DNA from: Dichetophora obliterata | Taxonomy: Eukaryota; Arthropoda; Insecta; Diptera; Sciomyzidae | Assembly (NCBI GenBank): GCA_963920525.1 | Contig: OY986435.1 | Coordinates: 262,076,962-262,140,961, forward strand | Direction of reading: 5' to 3' | Length of the DNA stretch: 64,000 bases | Shown here: piece after piece, positions 44,418 to 55,700 of the stretch | Layout of the letters: the number at the start of each line of letters is the position of its first letter | Position numbering within the stretch: position 1 is the first letter of the stretch | Notes under the pieces: generated by a model | Seen by the model: the letters and a program-made list of their open reading frames with translations, nothing else | Database searches by the model: none | What the model was told of the DNA's origin: nothing | Translations under genes and position numbers: made by a program

Positions 44418-46823
44418 ATAAATCTCTTCTTTTGTGGCGACTTTCAATTTTGTAACTCTGCTACATGCACTCATCTTTCAACAATTCAGACAATTGATGT
44501 GTCTATGTTCTCATTCAATGATTGCTGGCAACTCAGTACTGTGGATGACAAACTTAGTTCCCTTTTAAGCCCTGTCAAATTTTTGTTCGATAAGCATGTT
44601 CCTATCCGCACAATAACAGTGAAAAATTCATCTTGTCCATGGTTCTCGCAGGATGTCCTTAATGCCATAAACAAAAGAAATAAACTGCACAAGCTTTGGA
44701 AAATCAACCCATCTTCAGCTAACTGGGAGATTTACAGAATGGCCCGAAATGCGGCTGTCAATATTACCAGACTGTCCAAGTCCCGATACTTCTCTTCCAA
44801 ATTGAATCTTTCTCTTCCTAATAAAACTCTGTGGAATAATATAAAAAGACTAGGAGTACGTAATAAGACAACCATGGCATGTCAAATTGATCCAGACTTA
44901 CTAAATAATTTTTTCTTAGATAATACCTCTAATTTTAGCAATAACACGATTTCCCTTACGCAGCTTCATGTTCCTAATCTCTTTGAATTTACACCTGTTA
45001 GTGAACTAGATATTGGAAAATGTGTTATGCAAATAAAATCAAATGCAATAGGAGAAGATGGTGTTCCGATTAAATTTATTAAAATAATCTTACCACATAT
45101 AATTAGACCATTAACACATATAATTAATCACTGCCTTATATCTTCAACATTCGCAGCAACATGGAAAACTGCAATTGTGCTACCTGTGGAAAAAAAGTCG
45201 AATCCATCTAGTCCAAATCATTTCAGGCCCATAAGTATACTGTCCCCATTATCCAAGGTCTGTGAGAAAATAATAAGCCTACAAATCAATAAATTCTTAC
45301 ATGAAAATAAGCTCTTGTCTCCATTTCAATCTGGCTTTCGGTTAGGGCACGGGTGTAATTCAGCAGTAGTTAAGGTTATAGATGATTTACGGCCTGCATA
45401 CGACTCTGGTGCGATTTCGTTACTTTGCTTATTAGATTTCTCAAAAGCATTTGACAAGGTAAGCCACAAATATTTATGTCTGAAACTCAAGTCTTTTTTT
45501 GGGTTTAGTGATAGTGCGGTGAGTCTCATATCAAATTATTTGTCTAATAGATTGCAAAAAGTTCAAGTCGGACAAAAATTTTCCAGCTATAAAACGGTAA
45601 TAAGTGGTGTTCCTCAAGGGTCGATCCTTGGTCTCCTCTTATTTTCTATCTTTTTAAATGATATTTTTGGTGTTTGTAATCATTCTTCTATACATGCTTA
45701 TGCGGACGATATTCAGATCTATCACTCAAGTAGTGTTGATCTCCTAGATACCCTCTGTTACAGAATTAATGAGGACCTAAGAAACATTTATCAGTGGGCA
45801 ATTAGCAATGGACTTCAACTAAATGCTGCCAAATCTTATATTCTCCCTATTTGTAAAAATAAATCTTTCCTTAAAAACATTCCTGACCTCTACATTGGCT
45901 CAAATAAACTAAGTGTTGTGTCAAAAATTGTAAATCTGGGTTATTGTATGAATTCTTCTCTATCTTGTGTTGATCATGTTAATAGTGTTGTTAGTAAAGT
46001 TTATTATATCCTGCGAAATTTAAGAATGTCTGCTTGTCTTTGTACGCTTGATCTAAGGCGAATGCTAGTAAAGCAATTTGTCTTACCTGTTATAACATAT
46101 TCTGACGTGGTGTACAGTAAACTCGACTCATCTTCCCTGCTTAAACTTAATATTGCATATAACTATGCCACGCGGTTTGTTTTCGGCTTAAAAAAGTTTG
46201 ACCACCTCTCTCACTTCAGAAATGCATTACTTGGGTGCAGTTTGGTTGATTATTTAAATGCTAGAAACTGTATCTACCTTCATAAAATAATACATAGTAA
46301 AACTCCTTATTACCTATATGAAAAACTGCAGTTCAGTTTGTCTAGAAGATGCAAGATACTTATAGTTCCAAGACATGGCTCTCTAACTTCTTCCAATCTT
46401 TTTTTCATTAATGCCATAAGACTGTGGAATGCGTTACCACGTAACTTAAGAGAAATCGAACGGGCGGAAAATTTTAGGCAATCTATTTTTACTCACTTCT
46501 CAACTTCTTAACTTCTTCAACTTAATTTATTTTTCTATCCTTTCTCTTTTATCTTTACATAATCTTTTTCTTCATTCATATTATTATTCTTATATTTATT
46601 GATACAATATTTTTTATTTTGATTTTATTATTATTAATCTCTTAATCATTATCTAATGTAATTCCTTATCTTATTTATAGTCACTGTTATTCATTTGTTG
46701 TTATTTCTAAACAATTTGTTTATTATCTTAACTTATTTATAGGTATTTTTACTTGTTGTACTGTAAAAGAACTTAGTTCTTATTTGTACTAATGTCTTAT
46801 AAATAAATACAAAATACAAATAC
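44418..46823 (+). mobile_element. CR1-like LINE, 5'-truncated, ORF2 open
   Basis: A relative of the LINE at 1170-5838 but a different family. It begins in the endonuclease (FFCGDFQF), has lost the middle of that domain, then carries an open RT to 46511, a 300-base AT-rich 3' UTR and an ATAAATACAAAATACAAATA tail. Confidence 0.8.
44499..46511 (+). CDS. LINE ORF2 fragment with open reverse transcriptase
   Basis: A 670-codon frame, open in frame from about 44421, so 44499 (a GTG) is not a genuine start. After a short endonuclease remnant comes the linker (CPWFSQDVLNAINKRNKLHK). RT motifs follow: IGEDGVPIKFIKIILP, HFRPISILSPLSKVCEKI, motif A LCLLDFSKAFDKVSHKYL (about 305), motif B SGVPQGSILGLLLFSIF (about 370, with Leu for the usual Pro of LGPLLF), motif C AYADDIQIYH (about 398), then the C-terminal FFINAIRLWNALP. 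No stop interrupts it. It lacks a working endonuclease and ORF1, so it cannot move by itself. Confidence 0.85.
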   Translation: MSMFSFNDCWQLSTVDDKLSSLLSPVKFLFDKHVPIRTITVKNSSCPWFSQDVLNAINKRNKLHKLWKINPSSANWEIYRMARNAAVNITRLSKSRYFSSKLNLSLPNKTLWNNIKRLGVRNKTTMACQIDPDLLNNFFLDNTSNFSNNTISLTQLHVPNLFEFTPVSELDIGKCVMQIKSNAIGEDGVPIKFIKIILPHIIRPLTHIINHCLISSTFAATWKTAIVLPVEKKSNPSSPNHFRPISILSPLSKVCEKIISLQINKFLHENKLLSPFQSGFRLGHGCNSAVVKVIDDLRPAYDSGAISLLCLLDFSKAFDKVSHKYLCLKLKSFFGFSDSAVSLISNYLSNRLQKVQVGQKFSSYKTVISGVPQGSILGLLLFSIFLNDIFGVCNHSSIHAYADDIQIYHSSSVDLLDTLCYRINEDLRNIYQWAISNGLQLNAAKSYILPICKNKSFLKNIPDLYIGSNKLSVVSKIVNLGYCMNSSLSCVDHVNSVVSKVYYILRNLRMSACLCTLDLRRMLVKQFVLPVITYSDVVYSKLDSSSLLKLNIAYNYATRFVFGLKKFDHLSHFRNALLGCSLVDYLNARNCIYLHKIIHSKTPYYLYEKLQFSLSRRCKILIVPRHGSLTSSNLFFINAIRLWNALPRNLREIERAENFRQSIFTHFSTS

Positions 46824-47180
46824 TTTACTGCATTCAACAATTTCAGTTTCATCATACTTTTCTCATCACTCAACATTTTGCTTCCAACATACTTATCACA
46901 TCATTCATCTTTTGATGTACGGTCATTCATCTTGTTTTACTATCATCATTCAACATTCTGATGGCAACATAATTATTCATTCACATTCAACATTTGGTTT
47001 ACTGTCTTTCATCTTGTTTTATTATTGTCACGTAATAACTTGGAAGATGAAGTTTATTTTTGTTTTTCTATATTTAAATAATTGGTGATGGCGTTATAAT
47101 TCTTTGAATTGGCCAATAAAGCTCTAATCTCTTGTAAGAAGGCTAGAGTAACCTCAAATCAAAAAAAAAAAAACAAAAAA
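46824..47180 (+). repeat. ATTCAACATT-type degenerate repeat
   Basis: CATTCAACA(A/T)TT, CACTCAACATTTTG, CATTCAACATTCTG and CATTCAACATTTGG recur between 46829 and 47000 with CATCTTGTTTTA blocks, at about 70-90 base spacing. No coding. Probably hAT interior. Confidence 0.4.
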
Positions 47181-47189
47181 AATATCAGT

Positions 47190-47420
47190 GAAATTTTTAT
47201 GCTTACTTATGGAAAGAAACTTGTTGATGTTTTTCCATATTGCTTTACCACTTTTAAGATATTTTTTTTAACATTGTCAACCAGTAGCTGTGAAGCGGGG
47301 CGCTCTTTCTGCGGGACGTCTTATATAGAAAACAAATAAAGGACTACATTGTCGAACTATCGACTAAATCATTTATCAGTTCTTTCCGTATATTGTTATT
47401 TAACAAAGGACATATAGTGT
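47190..47420 (+). pseudogene. hAT transposase C-terminal dimerisation remnant
   Basis: FFLTLSTSSCEAGRSF, then YIENK, a stop, and in the same region LSNYRLNHLSVLSV. This follows the hATC signature (LTLPVSSCxAERSFSxLxxIKxxLRSxMxxxRLxxLALLSI), with the ERSF core decayed to GRSF. It lies about 440 bases before the CAGGG right end, as in intact hAT elements. Confidence 0.6.
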
Positions 47421-47542
47421 GAGAAGCAAATAAAGAAATTTGTTGAACATTATATAAGATAGCCTGTCAATTTCATATTAAATTATATTCAATTATATTT
47501 GTATATTCAATAAATAAAATATTTTCGAGTTCTATTTTATTC

Positions 47543-47725
47543 CATGGTAGAAGAATACAGGTATATGCACTTGATGAGAGCATACTGCCGGAATTGTCAA
47601 AACGAAGCAAAGCTTTTTCTTTATTTTCTTTTGTTTCCATTCGCCACACAGCTAATTTTGACAAACATGGCAGTATGGAAAGAGAGCACAGTCAGCGCTG
47701 CATATACCTCTATCCTTCTACCATG
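47543..47725. mobile_element. 183-bp MITE with 8-bp TSD
   Basis: Inverted ends CATGGTAGAAG-ATACAGGTATATGCA and CATGGTAGAAGGATAGAGGTATATGC (complement), flanked by a perfect 8-bp TTTTATTC duplication (47535-47542, 47726-47733). The 8-bp target fits hAT or P-type families. Nested inside the hAT remnant. Confidence 0.75.
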
Positions 47726-47863
47726 TTTTATTCCTATACCTTATACATCACTATGGAAAACAGTTTTTTGACAAAATGGCATTAGTTGAGTAATTAGGTA
47801 GGGCCCTAAGTAGTATTAGCCCAAGGCCCCAGCGCGACTGTGTAGAATAGCCTCCCTGCAAGC

Positions 47864-48330
47864 GTGTTTCCCATCAGTTTTGAGCTGTGCAAATTTAATC
47901 ATTCGCATCCCCTAAGCGTTGATTCAGTCTAAAAAAAATATAAAAAAAATTCCGATTTATCATAGCGAAATACATTCTCTTTTAGCACACTACTATAATC
48001 CCGTAAGTATTTGGAAGACGATTAGAAGAGAAGTTGATTTGGCGAAGCACTTGCGATTCGTCCAAGAGTTCTTTGGAAGATGGGTCGCTTTTCTATCGTC
48101 CAAGCGATGGTTGAGCGATTCAAGAAAAATCTTTAAAATCTTGAAGCAGGCTATTATACTTCTCCACTAAAAATAATCATCGAAAAATAAAAATATTTTT
48201 TGTGTTGAATTGCCACATGGTAACTGATAATATTCATATCAGCAAGATTTTTGGTGGTTAATTTGTGTTTTACCCGATTTGACAAAGTGCCCCCTATAAA
48301 ACAACTTCTAACGTTCAACAAAAACGCTTC
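47864..48330. other. No gene recognised
   Basis: Spacer between the hAT end and the minisatellite. Open frames under 85 codons without motifs. Confidence 0.3.
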
Positions 48331-48335
48331 GCAAT

Positions 48336-48625
48336 AAATCGCTGAGAAACCCTAAAAGCTATTCGTGAGCCAATCTTGTCGGCGAATCGCTTAAGACTCC
48401 TTTTGCCGATTCGTGTCCGACTGTTCCCGCGAATTGCTCTCTTGGCGATTCGTTTAAGACTCTTTTCAGCGAATTGCTTACGAACACTTTGAGCTCTTCG
48501 TTCGCGAATCTTCCAGGCGAATCGCTTAAGACCTCTCTCGACGATTCGTTAGCGACTCTTCCCAGCGAATTTCTTACGATTCTTTAGGCGATTCGTTCGC
48601 GTATCTTTCCGTCAAATCGCTTTTA
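48336..48625. repeat. GCGAATCGC minisatellite, ~24-bp units
   Basis: About eleven degenerate units alternate between GCGAATCGCTTAAGACTC-like and CGATTCGTTTAAGACTC-like forms (for example near 48381, 48405, 48460, 48520 and 48545). The core AATCGC/CGATT motif therefore occurs in both orientations and can pair with itself. It is GC-richer than its surroundings. No coding frame. Confidence 0.6.
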
Positions 48626-48629
48626 TGAT

Positions 48630-49305
48630 AACAAGAAAATATTGCCACCTGGATTAAAAATAGAAGAACTTAAAATAAGGCGAAATTCACTCAAATGCGG
48701 GAAAAAATGTTCTTATAAAATAATTTTATTTAAAATATGTACGAAATATGGACGCAAAATTCAAAATCCGAATATATATTAATCGAAAAAATGGCCAAAA
48801 TATGTATTCAAATATTGATTATGTAAATAAATGTTTTAACGAGCCCTAGTATTTAGTATTGTAAACGCACAAAGACGCACCTTTTTATGTGTTGCATGAT
48901 AAATACTCGTGAGTAGATATAAAAATTTGTAATGAAGTTCTAGTTTTCACTATGTCAGTTTAATGATGACATTAAATTTGAGCACCTAAAATGTTATCAC
49001 CTAAAAAATAAAACTACTATGCATAATTTAGTATACATATATTATTCACGAATCGGCACACGAAATTCCATTTTCAATGCAAAATTTTAAACGACGAACT
49101 CTTTGTTCGATATTTTTATCCATTGTAAAAACCTCTAAACACGCTTAAGAAGAACTGACAACATCGAGCAATATCAACAAACTAATCGACAGATCGCGCT
49201 CAAACTCAGCATCAGGATAGAGTACAGTTGTGCCAACTTAGCTACAAAAATAATTTTGACAATCCATTGAAGAGGGCTTTTTAAATGATAAATTTTTTTG
49301 ACATA
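48630..49305. other. No gene recognised
   Basis: AT-rich spacer with no repeat ends or coding motif that I can support. Confidence 0.3.
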
Positions 49306-49307
49306 AT

Positions 49308-49456
49308 AGGTCTGTTTCCGTACCCGATTCAAGTAACTTGAAGTTGCTTGAAAGCGTTATTTTACAAATTTTTGAAGTTTGATAGAGAAGAACAACATGC
49401 AAAATGTCACTCTCTAATCTATTTCAATTTCTTGAAGTTGCTACGGAAGCAGACCT
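49308..49456. mobile_element. 149-bp MITE, AAT target
   Basis: AGGTCTGTTTCCGTA at the left and complement of AGGTCTGCTTCCGTA at the right, flanked by AAT (49305-49307, 49457-49459). An internal CTTGAAGTTGCT block occurs near both ends in the same orientation. A 3-bp target suggests PIF/Harbinger. Confidence 0.65.
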
Positions 49457-49459
49457 AAT

Positions 49460-50843
49460 GTAAGCAATCAAAAACGGTTGGTAACCGTAAAGTGGCTCAG
49501 GTGAGGTGTGCCATTTAAGTGCTAATAATACTAAATTTATTTATATCAACGTTTTTAGATAGTTTAATTTAATTTAATTTAATTTAAAAAACTAAATGAT
49601 TTTAGTACAATGCAAAACTGAAGCTGTTTATAGATTTTCCACATTGTCAAAGATACGAACGAGTTGCAATTTTTTTTTTCAATTGACAACAGCTGACCAT
49701 TGAAAATGACTTAGTGAAAACCAAACAAACGCAATTAATACAAAATTAAAATGAAAAAAAAAAATAAAAAATCTAAAAGTATTTCGTCGGCGAATGGAAA
49801 GGCAAATGATAAGTCAAGGTTGTACTTTACTGTTTAACAAGAACTTCAGCTTGAGCATCGGCTTGAGCTTGCACTGCCTACAAGTTGTCACCAGCACCAC
49901 TTCATGCCCTTTAAAGTTGACCGATTGTGTTTTTATTTCATCCTGCGCTCGGCCACATCAATAATGACAGGTAAATGGCTCCTTAGCAGAGTCGCGGAAA
50001 AATAAAAATAAAAAAAAATAATAAAAAAACAGCAACTATGAGTACAAATAAATGCATATTTAAGGTATTTCATAAATACAAGTTAAATTCTTCTCGAACT
50101 GTTTGCCATCAACTTACGCCAGAGGTTTTTTATCTTGTTACTTAACATGAACACCTCCCGTCGTCTGCCCCCAACCCTCCTCTTTCGCACCTAAGATATA
50201 TCTGTGTAAAGTGCTAACAACCCATTTGTGTGTGTGCATTTACGCACACAGTTAACATTGTTTGTTGTAACGCTTGATCGCTTGCTGGTCGGTAGCATAT
50301 TTTCGGTCATTTATATTTGGTTTAACAACAATCTTTATGGCCCGGTCCATCCGTGCGATCAGTGCGCTGATGCTACGTTTATCTAATTTAAACTAATGAG
50401 CATTGTAATGAGTGTTTTTTTTCACTCTGTCTATTATTCTTGTACTGGCGCTCTGTGCCGGCTCGCAGAGACGGCATCAGTCATGATGGTGGTCGTTTAA
50501 ATATTGATGCATTTATTTGACAAAATTTTTTATTGTATGAGAAATTATTTACTTATTGCTTTCAACCGACATGCCGACTCCATAAACAAAAAATAATTTT
50601 AATAGATAGATCAATAGATACGATAGGGTTTAAAATTCAGGTCAAAATAATTAATCTAAATAAAATTTTTAAGTTTGTAATCAAAATTATTCCTATATAA
50701 AAATATTTTTCAACTAAAAAAAGTTGATATTTTTAACCTTCATGTTTGAAAGCAATACATACTGTGAAACAACGCTGAATTTTCATCCCTAAATAAGAGC
50801 GGCGGCGTTATGTCAGATGTTGTCAAAAAGAGTTTGGCATATA
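49460..50843. other. No gene recognised; possible unique host sequence
   Basis: An (AATTT)n-like run at 49564-49585 and a GTGTGTGTGC stretch near 50229. The part at 49850-50500 is less AT-rich and free of recognisable repeats, so may be unique or regulatory, but no gene model is supported. Confidence 0.3.
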
Positions 50844-50896
50844 AGCCGCATTCAGTGGAGTCAACACTTGTGAGCTGTTATGGTGGCGATACCTTA

Positions 50897-51690
50897 GGCC
50901 TCGTTCATAGTGGACGCTTTGGCTGAAGCTGAAGCATAAGGCTGCTTTGTCTAGCTTTTTTTTATCATAGTAAACGCTTATTCAACGCTACACAAAGTAG
51001 CTTATTGAGCTTATTGGTGTTCATAGTGCGCGCTTTATGCTGTGGCTGAGACTCTTTGTTTTCATTTGCCTCTTTGGAAAATAATGCCCTCAATTGCGTT
51101 CTGCAAAGTAATGAAAGACTTTTTGTGTAATGAGTATGTAGATTCGCGATGATCACCAACGAAAGATCAAACCAATAACAAACAAAAGTTCAAAGGATCT
51201 TGAAAACATAAAGCATAACAACGGTGGAAAATTCAGCACAAAAAGTACCCAAGAAGTACGCAAGAACAACAAAAACTATGTAAACAAACGAGATAGAATA
51301 CACAAGTGCATAAAACTGAAAAGCAAGACAAAACGAAACAACAACGGTTAAAACTTCACCACAAAAAATATCCCACAAATAAAAAAAAATCAACGAAAAT
51401 ATTAATTTTATTTATTATTATTATTTATATATTAAAAATTATAAACAGGCAAAACAGATAAACAAAAATAGATAAAAATGCTCTACAACAAAGTATACAA
51501 AACACAATTATTTTGATGTGTGAGTAAGCGAGATGGAGACATAAGCGCTGAAAAGCATTTGAAAATAAGCTTTATGCTAGCTTTATGCTGGCACAATGAA
51601 CACTTTGAGCTTTTTCCATATGGTTGTATAAAAAGCGTTTTTCAGCTAAACCTCTCGGCTAAGCTAAAAGCGTTTACTATGAACGCGGCC
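50897..51690. mobile_element. 794-bp Harbinger-like MITE, TTA target
   Basis: Ends GGCCTCGTTCATAGTGGACG and (complement) GGCCGCGTTCATAGTAAACG, flanked by TTA (50894-50896, 51691-51693), the usual PIF/Harbinger target. Internal copies of the same AGCGTTTACTATGA-like motif occur near 50970. Antisense open frames inside (for example 51190-51393) lack motifs. Confidence 0.8.
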
Positions 51691-51714
51691 TTAGTGATCG
51701 ATGTTTTTCTCTTA

Positions 51715-52173
51715 AGGCCCAGTTATAATAGACGTAATGTAAAGTAACGTAATGTTGTGAACTGTCATAGTGACGGGAAAACATTGCAACAATTATAATA
51801 GGCAGTAGCCAGGCAGTTGTTTGTCGTAAATAATTCCGCGTTCCTGTACAAGTACAATTAAAACTTCGTCATCCGTAGCTGTGGATGTATAGAACTATCA
51901 AATTAATAACGAAAACTCAACAAGAAGCGTAGTTCAACAATATAAAATAGCGCAATAATCGAATCTAACCTCAATGTTAAGTTGTTCTTTGAACAGACGT
52001 AATGTAAAGTAACGTAGAAATCGAAATCCAACGGATCTTTACGTCCCGTTACATTACGTTACGTTTATTATAATCACTTGTATAAGAAAGTATTGTTTGA
52101 AACAATAAGTGAAAGAACACACTGCTCAATTGACATTAGACCACATTACGTTACGTCCATTATAACTGGGCCT
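51715..52173. mobile_element. 459-bp Harbinger-like MITE, TTA target
   Basis: Ends AGGCCCAGTTATAATAGACG and (complement) AGGCCCAGTTATAATGGACG, flanked by TTA (51712-51714, 52174-52176). A GACGTAATGTAAAGTAACG block repeated at 51732 and 51996 with complements near 52050 indicates subterminal and internal palindromes. Separated from the previous MITE by about 20 bases. Confidence 0.85.
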
Positions 52174-52789
52174 TTAATATGTTGTTACTCTTAAAGTCAG
52201 AAAAGTAAATAAATATATAGTAGTAATAGTTAAAAATCAGTAGATAATTAAATTGCAACGGCTCCCATAATTGTACCATTCAGTGTATTTTAACCTAACA
52301 GTTGCCAGCTGTTGACTCCACTGAATGCAAGCATAGTGATGAATGACAAATTTTTCACAGAAATTACAATTTCATCGTTTTCTGCAGCCAACTTTACTTT
52401 CTAACGCTCTGTCAAAATTGGATTTTTCAACCGCTGAGCGTTGCTGCCGCGTTATTATGGTTTGCTTCATATAAATCGTATGGGTATGAGAAATTTTTGA
52501 CAGATAAAAAACGCTTCCGCAGAGAGATGAAATTTTTCAACTTTTCATATTTACTTTTTCAACTATTTACGTCAAATTCTTAAGTTTTTTAGTTGAAAAA
52601 TTATTTCATCCTGAGGGGCGAATTTTTCTATATAAAAGTTGACTTTTTTAAAAATTTTGGTTGATTTGTTTTTTTAATTGTTTTTGTTTAAAATTTATGT
52701 ATTTTTAAAATAATCTGAATTGTTTTTTTTCAACCTTCGAATAATTTTGTACATTGTTACGTGATTTAAGAATTAATACTTCATTCACG

Positions 52790-55700
52790 GGAACCTGGGG
52801 GCGATGGAACAATGTAACATGTCTGACTGTCTCAACCTGGCGAGGCCAGCATAATCTTTGTGAAATCGCCTCAAGTCGACTCAAACCTCCACGTGGTGTT
52901 TCCTGGGCAACGTCAAAACTGACAACCGTTATTTTGGCGGCTAATCTGAGCGGCGGGCCTCCCTAGGCTTAAAATAGGTTGTGCGTCGGGTTTGAAGTCC
53001 ACTCGCAAAAACCCATTTCAATGAAAACTAATAAGAATAGGAGAAAACTGATCCCCAAATCTGATGACGACCTCCGCAAACGAAAAACTGATAATGATTT
53101 ACGGATATGCACCTGGAATGTCCGAACCCTTAATTGGGAAGGTGCCACTATCCAACTGACTGATGTCTTGGAAAGATACAATGCTGATATCACTGCTATC
53201 CAAGAAATGCGATGGAAGGGACATGATTGCATTCGGCATGCACCCTGTGATATCTACTACATCGGCCATGCGGAGAAGCACGAGTTTGGATGCGGATTTG
53301 TAGTTGGCAAGAGACTACGGCCCCACGTCCTGCGATTCACACCTGTGAACGAAAGACTTGCCATAATCCGCATCAAGGTTTAATTTTTTAATATAAGCCT
53401 AATATGTGCGCACGCTCCGACAGAAGACAAGGACGATGAGATCAAGGAAATTTTCTACGAGCGCCTTGAAAATGCTTACGAGCGCTGCCCCCGTCACGAC
53501 GTAAAAATCGTGCTTGGTGACTTCAACGCTAAGGTGGGCAAGGAAAATATTTTTGGTCCAACAGTCGGAAAGTTCAGCCTCCACGACAACACCTTCGATA
53601 ACGGAATGAGGCTGATTGACTTCGCCGCAGCACGAAACATGGTCGTAAGTAGCACTAGATTCAGGTATCTAAATATTCATAAAGCCACCTGGATGTCCCC
53701 TGATCAAAAAACCAAAAATCAAATTGATCACGTTTTGGTCGACGGAAGGCACTCTTCCAGTGTATTGGATGTACGCACGATCCGTGGTGCAAACATTGAC
53801 TCGGATCACTATCTTGTTGCAGCCAAGATCCGTACACGTCTGTGCGCAGCTAAGAATACACGCAACCCTACACAGAGAAAGCTAGACGTCAACAAGCTGC
53901 AATCGAAACAGACAGCCGATGCTTTCGCCACTCGACTCTCACTCCTGCTTCAAAGCACTCCTCCAATCGATGATATATGCGCGCAATGGACACACATTTC
54001 CAACTCCATGCGTGCGGCTGCTGAAGAGGTGATTGGCTACCACCGCCCTCGCCGAAACCAGTGGTACGACCAGGAGTGTTGCGACGCCACTGCAGAGAAA
54101 GACGCCGCCTTCAAAGCCACCCTGCAGTCGGTTGTAACGCGCACTGCTAAGGAGCGATACAATGAAAAGAGGAGGGAAGAGACATATTTTCAGGCGGAAA
54201 AATAGAGAGGCAGAAAAGCGCGAGCAAGAGAAGATTGAGAAGTATGACAGGAATGAGGCCCGAAAATTTTTCGAATAAATAAGACGCCTTGCCGATGGTT
54301 TTAAAACCGGGGCCTCTTCCTGCAAGGATGAAAACGGGAATCTAGTGACAGATGTCCAGAGTACACTGACGTTATGGAGGGAACACTTCTCTAAGCTTCT
54401 AAATGGCGACGCTGACAACAATCCCGCCAATAGAGATGATATTCCGGAAATCCCAATTTTGGATGACAGCGTTGAGGTTCCGCTGCCCGACTATGATGAA
54501 GTTCTGACAGCTATAGCTCGGCTTAAAAATAACAAAGCCGCGGGAGCTGATGGCTTACCTGCTGAGCTGTTTAAGAACGGAGGCGAAGCTCTACTTAAAT
54601 GCATTCACGAGCTTCTATGCAGAATATGGTCGGACGAATGCATTCCGAACGATTGGAATCTCAGTGTGCTCTGCCTAATCCACAAGAAAGGCGATCCCAC
54701 TATCTGTGCCAATAACCGTGGAATAAGCCTTCTTAATATCGCATATAAGGTCCTGTCAAGCGTTTTATGTGAAAGATTGAAGCCCATTGTAAACGAACTG
54801 ATCGGACCTTATCAGTGTGGCTTCAGACCTGAAAAGTCCACCATCGACCAGATTTTCACGCTACGACAAATCTTGGAGAAGACTCAAGAAAAACAAGTCG
54901 ACACCCACCATCTTTAAGTCGACTACAAAGCCGCCTTCGACAGCCCAATAAGGAAGCACCTGTACTCCACCATGTCTGAATTTGGTATTCCTGCAAAACT
55001 AATACGACTTTGCAGGATGACACTGAGCAACACCAGCAGCGCAGTTAAAATCGGGATGGACCTCTCCCCACCATTTATTACCAAACGAGGTTTCAGACAA
55101 GGTGATTCCTTATCGTGCGACTTTTTCAACCTAATGATGGAAAAGATCATCCTAGCTGCTGATCTGAGACGTAGTGGCACAATATTCTACAAGAGTGTTA
55201 TGCTGCTTGCGTATGCTGATGACATCGGTATCATTGGCCATAATACGCACGAAGTCAGTGCAGAATTTTCCAGATTAGAAAGAGAGTCAAGTCGAATGGG
55301 TCTGGCAGTGAATGCGGATAAGACGAAATACTTAGTGTCAACAAACAAACAGTCCCAGCGTCTTGGAACCCATGTTACCGTTGACAATACCTCATTCGAG
55401 GTTGTGAAGAACTTCGTTTATCTGGGATCCAGCATTAACTCAACCAACGACATCAGCATTGAGATCAAGCGAAGAATAACTCTTGCCAACAGGTGTTACT
55501 TTGGGCTCAGTAGGCAATTGAGAAGCAGAGCCCTCTCTCGACGAACAAAAATCAAGCTCTATAAATCGCTCATCATGCCCGTCCTACTTTATGCATCACA
55601 AACTTGGACGCTGAGCAGTTTAGATGAAAGGACTTTAGGAGCATTCGAAAGAAAGATTCTTCGCAAGATCTACGGACCAATCTGCGTCAATGGCGAGTAC

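Larger units (their letters stand above)
41187..47862 (+). mobile_element. Degenerate hAT element stuffed with two LINEs
   Basis: The left end CAGGGGCGGATCTACTTAAA and right end (complement) CAGGGAGGCTATTCTACACA begin with the CAGGG of hAT elements. Both contain GGGCTA then TACTTAGGGCCC in the same order further in. A hATC-like dimerisation remnant (47190-47420) lies before the right end. LINEs occupy 42470-46823. No matching 8-bp TSD remains, so the boundaries rest on the end similarity. Confidence 0.6.
50845..52328. mobile_element. 1.48-kb TIR element holding two MITEs
   Basis: Ends GCCGCATTCAGTGGAGTCAA(CA) at 50845 and complement GCATTCAGTGGAGTCAACA at the right (52307-52328) are almost identical for 20 bases. 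Related to the MITE at 36164-36487. Two further MITEs occupy 50897-51690 and 51715-52173, leaving only about 230 bases of this element's own sequence. No clear TSD at the outer ends. Confidence 0.65.

Noticed and set aside
48336..48625. CRISPR array
   Set aside because: Units are degenerate, contiguous and in both orientations without unique spacers; the context is eukaryotic.
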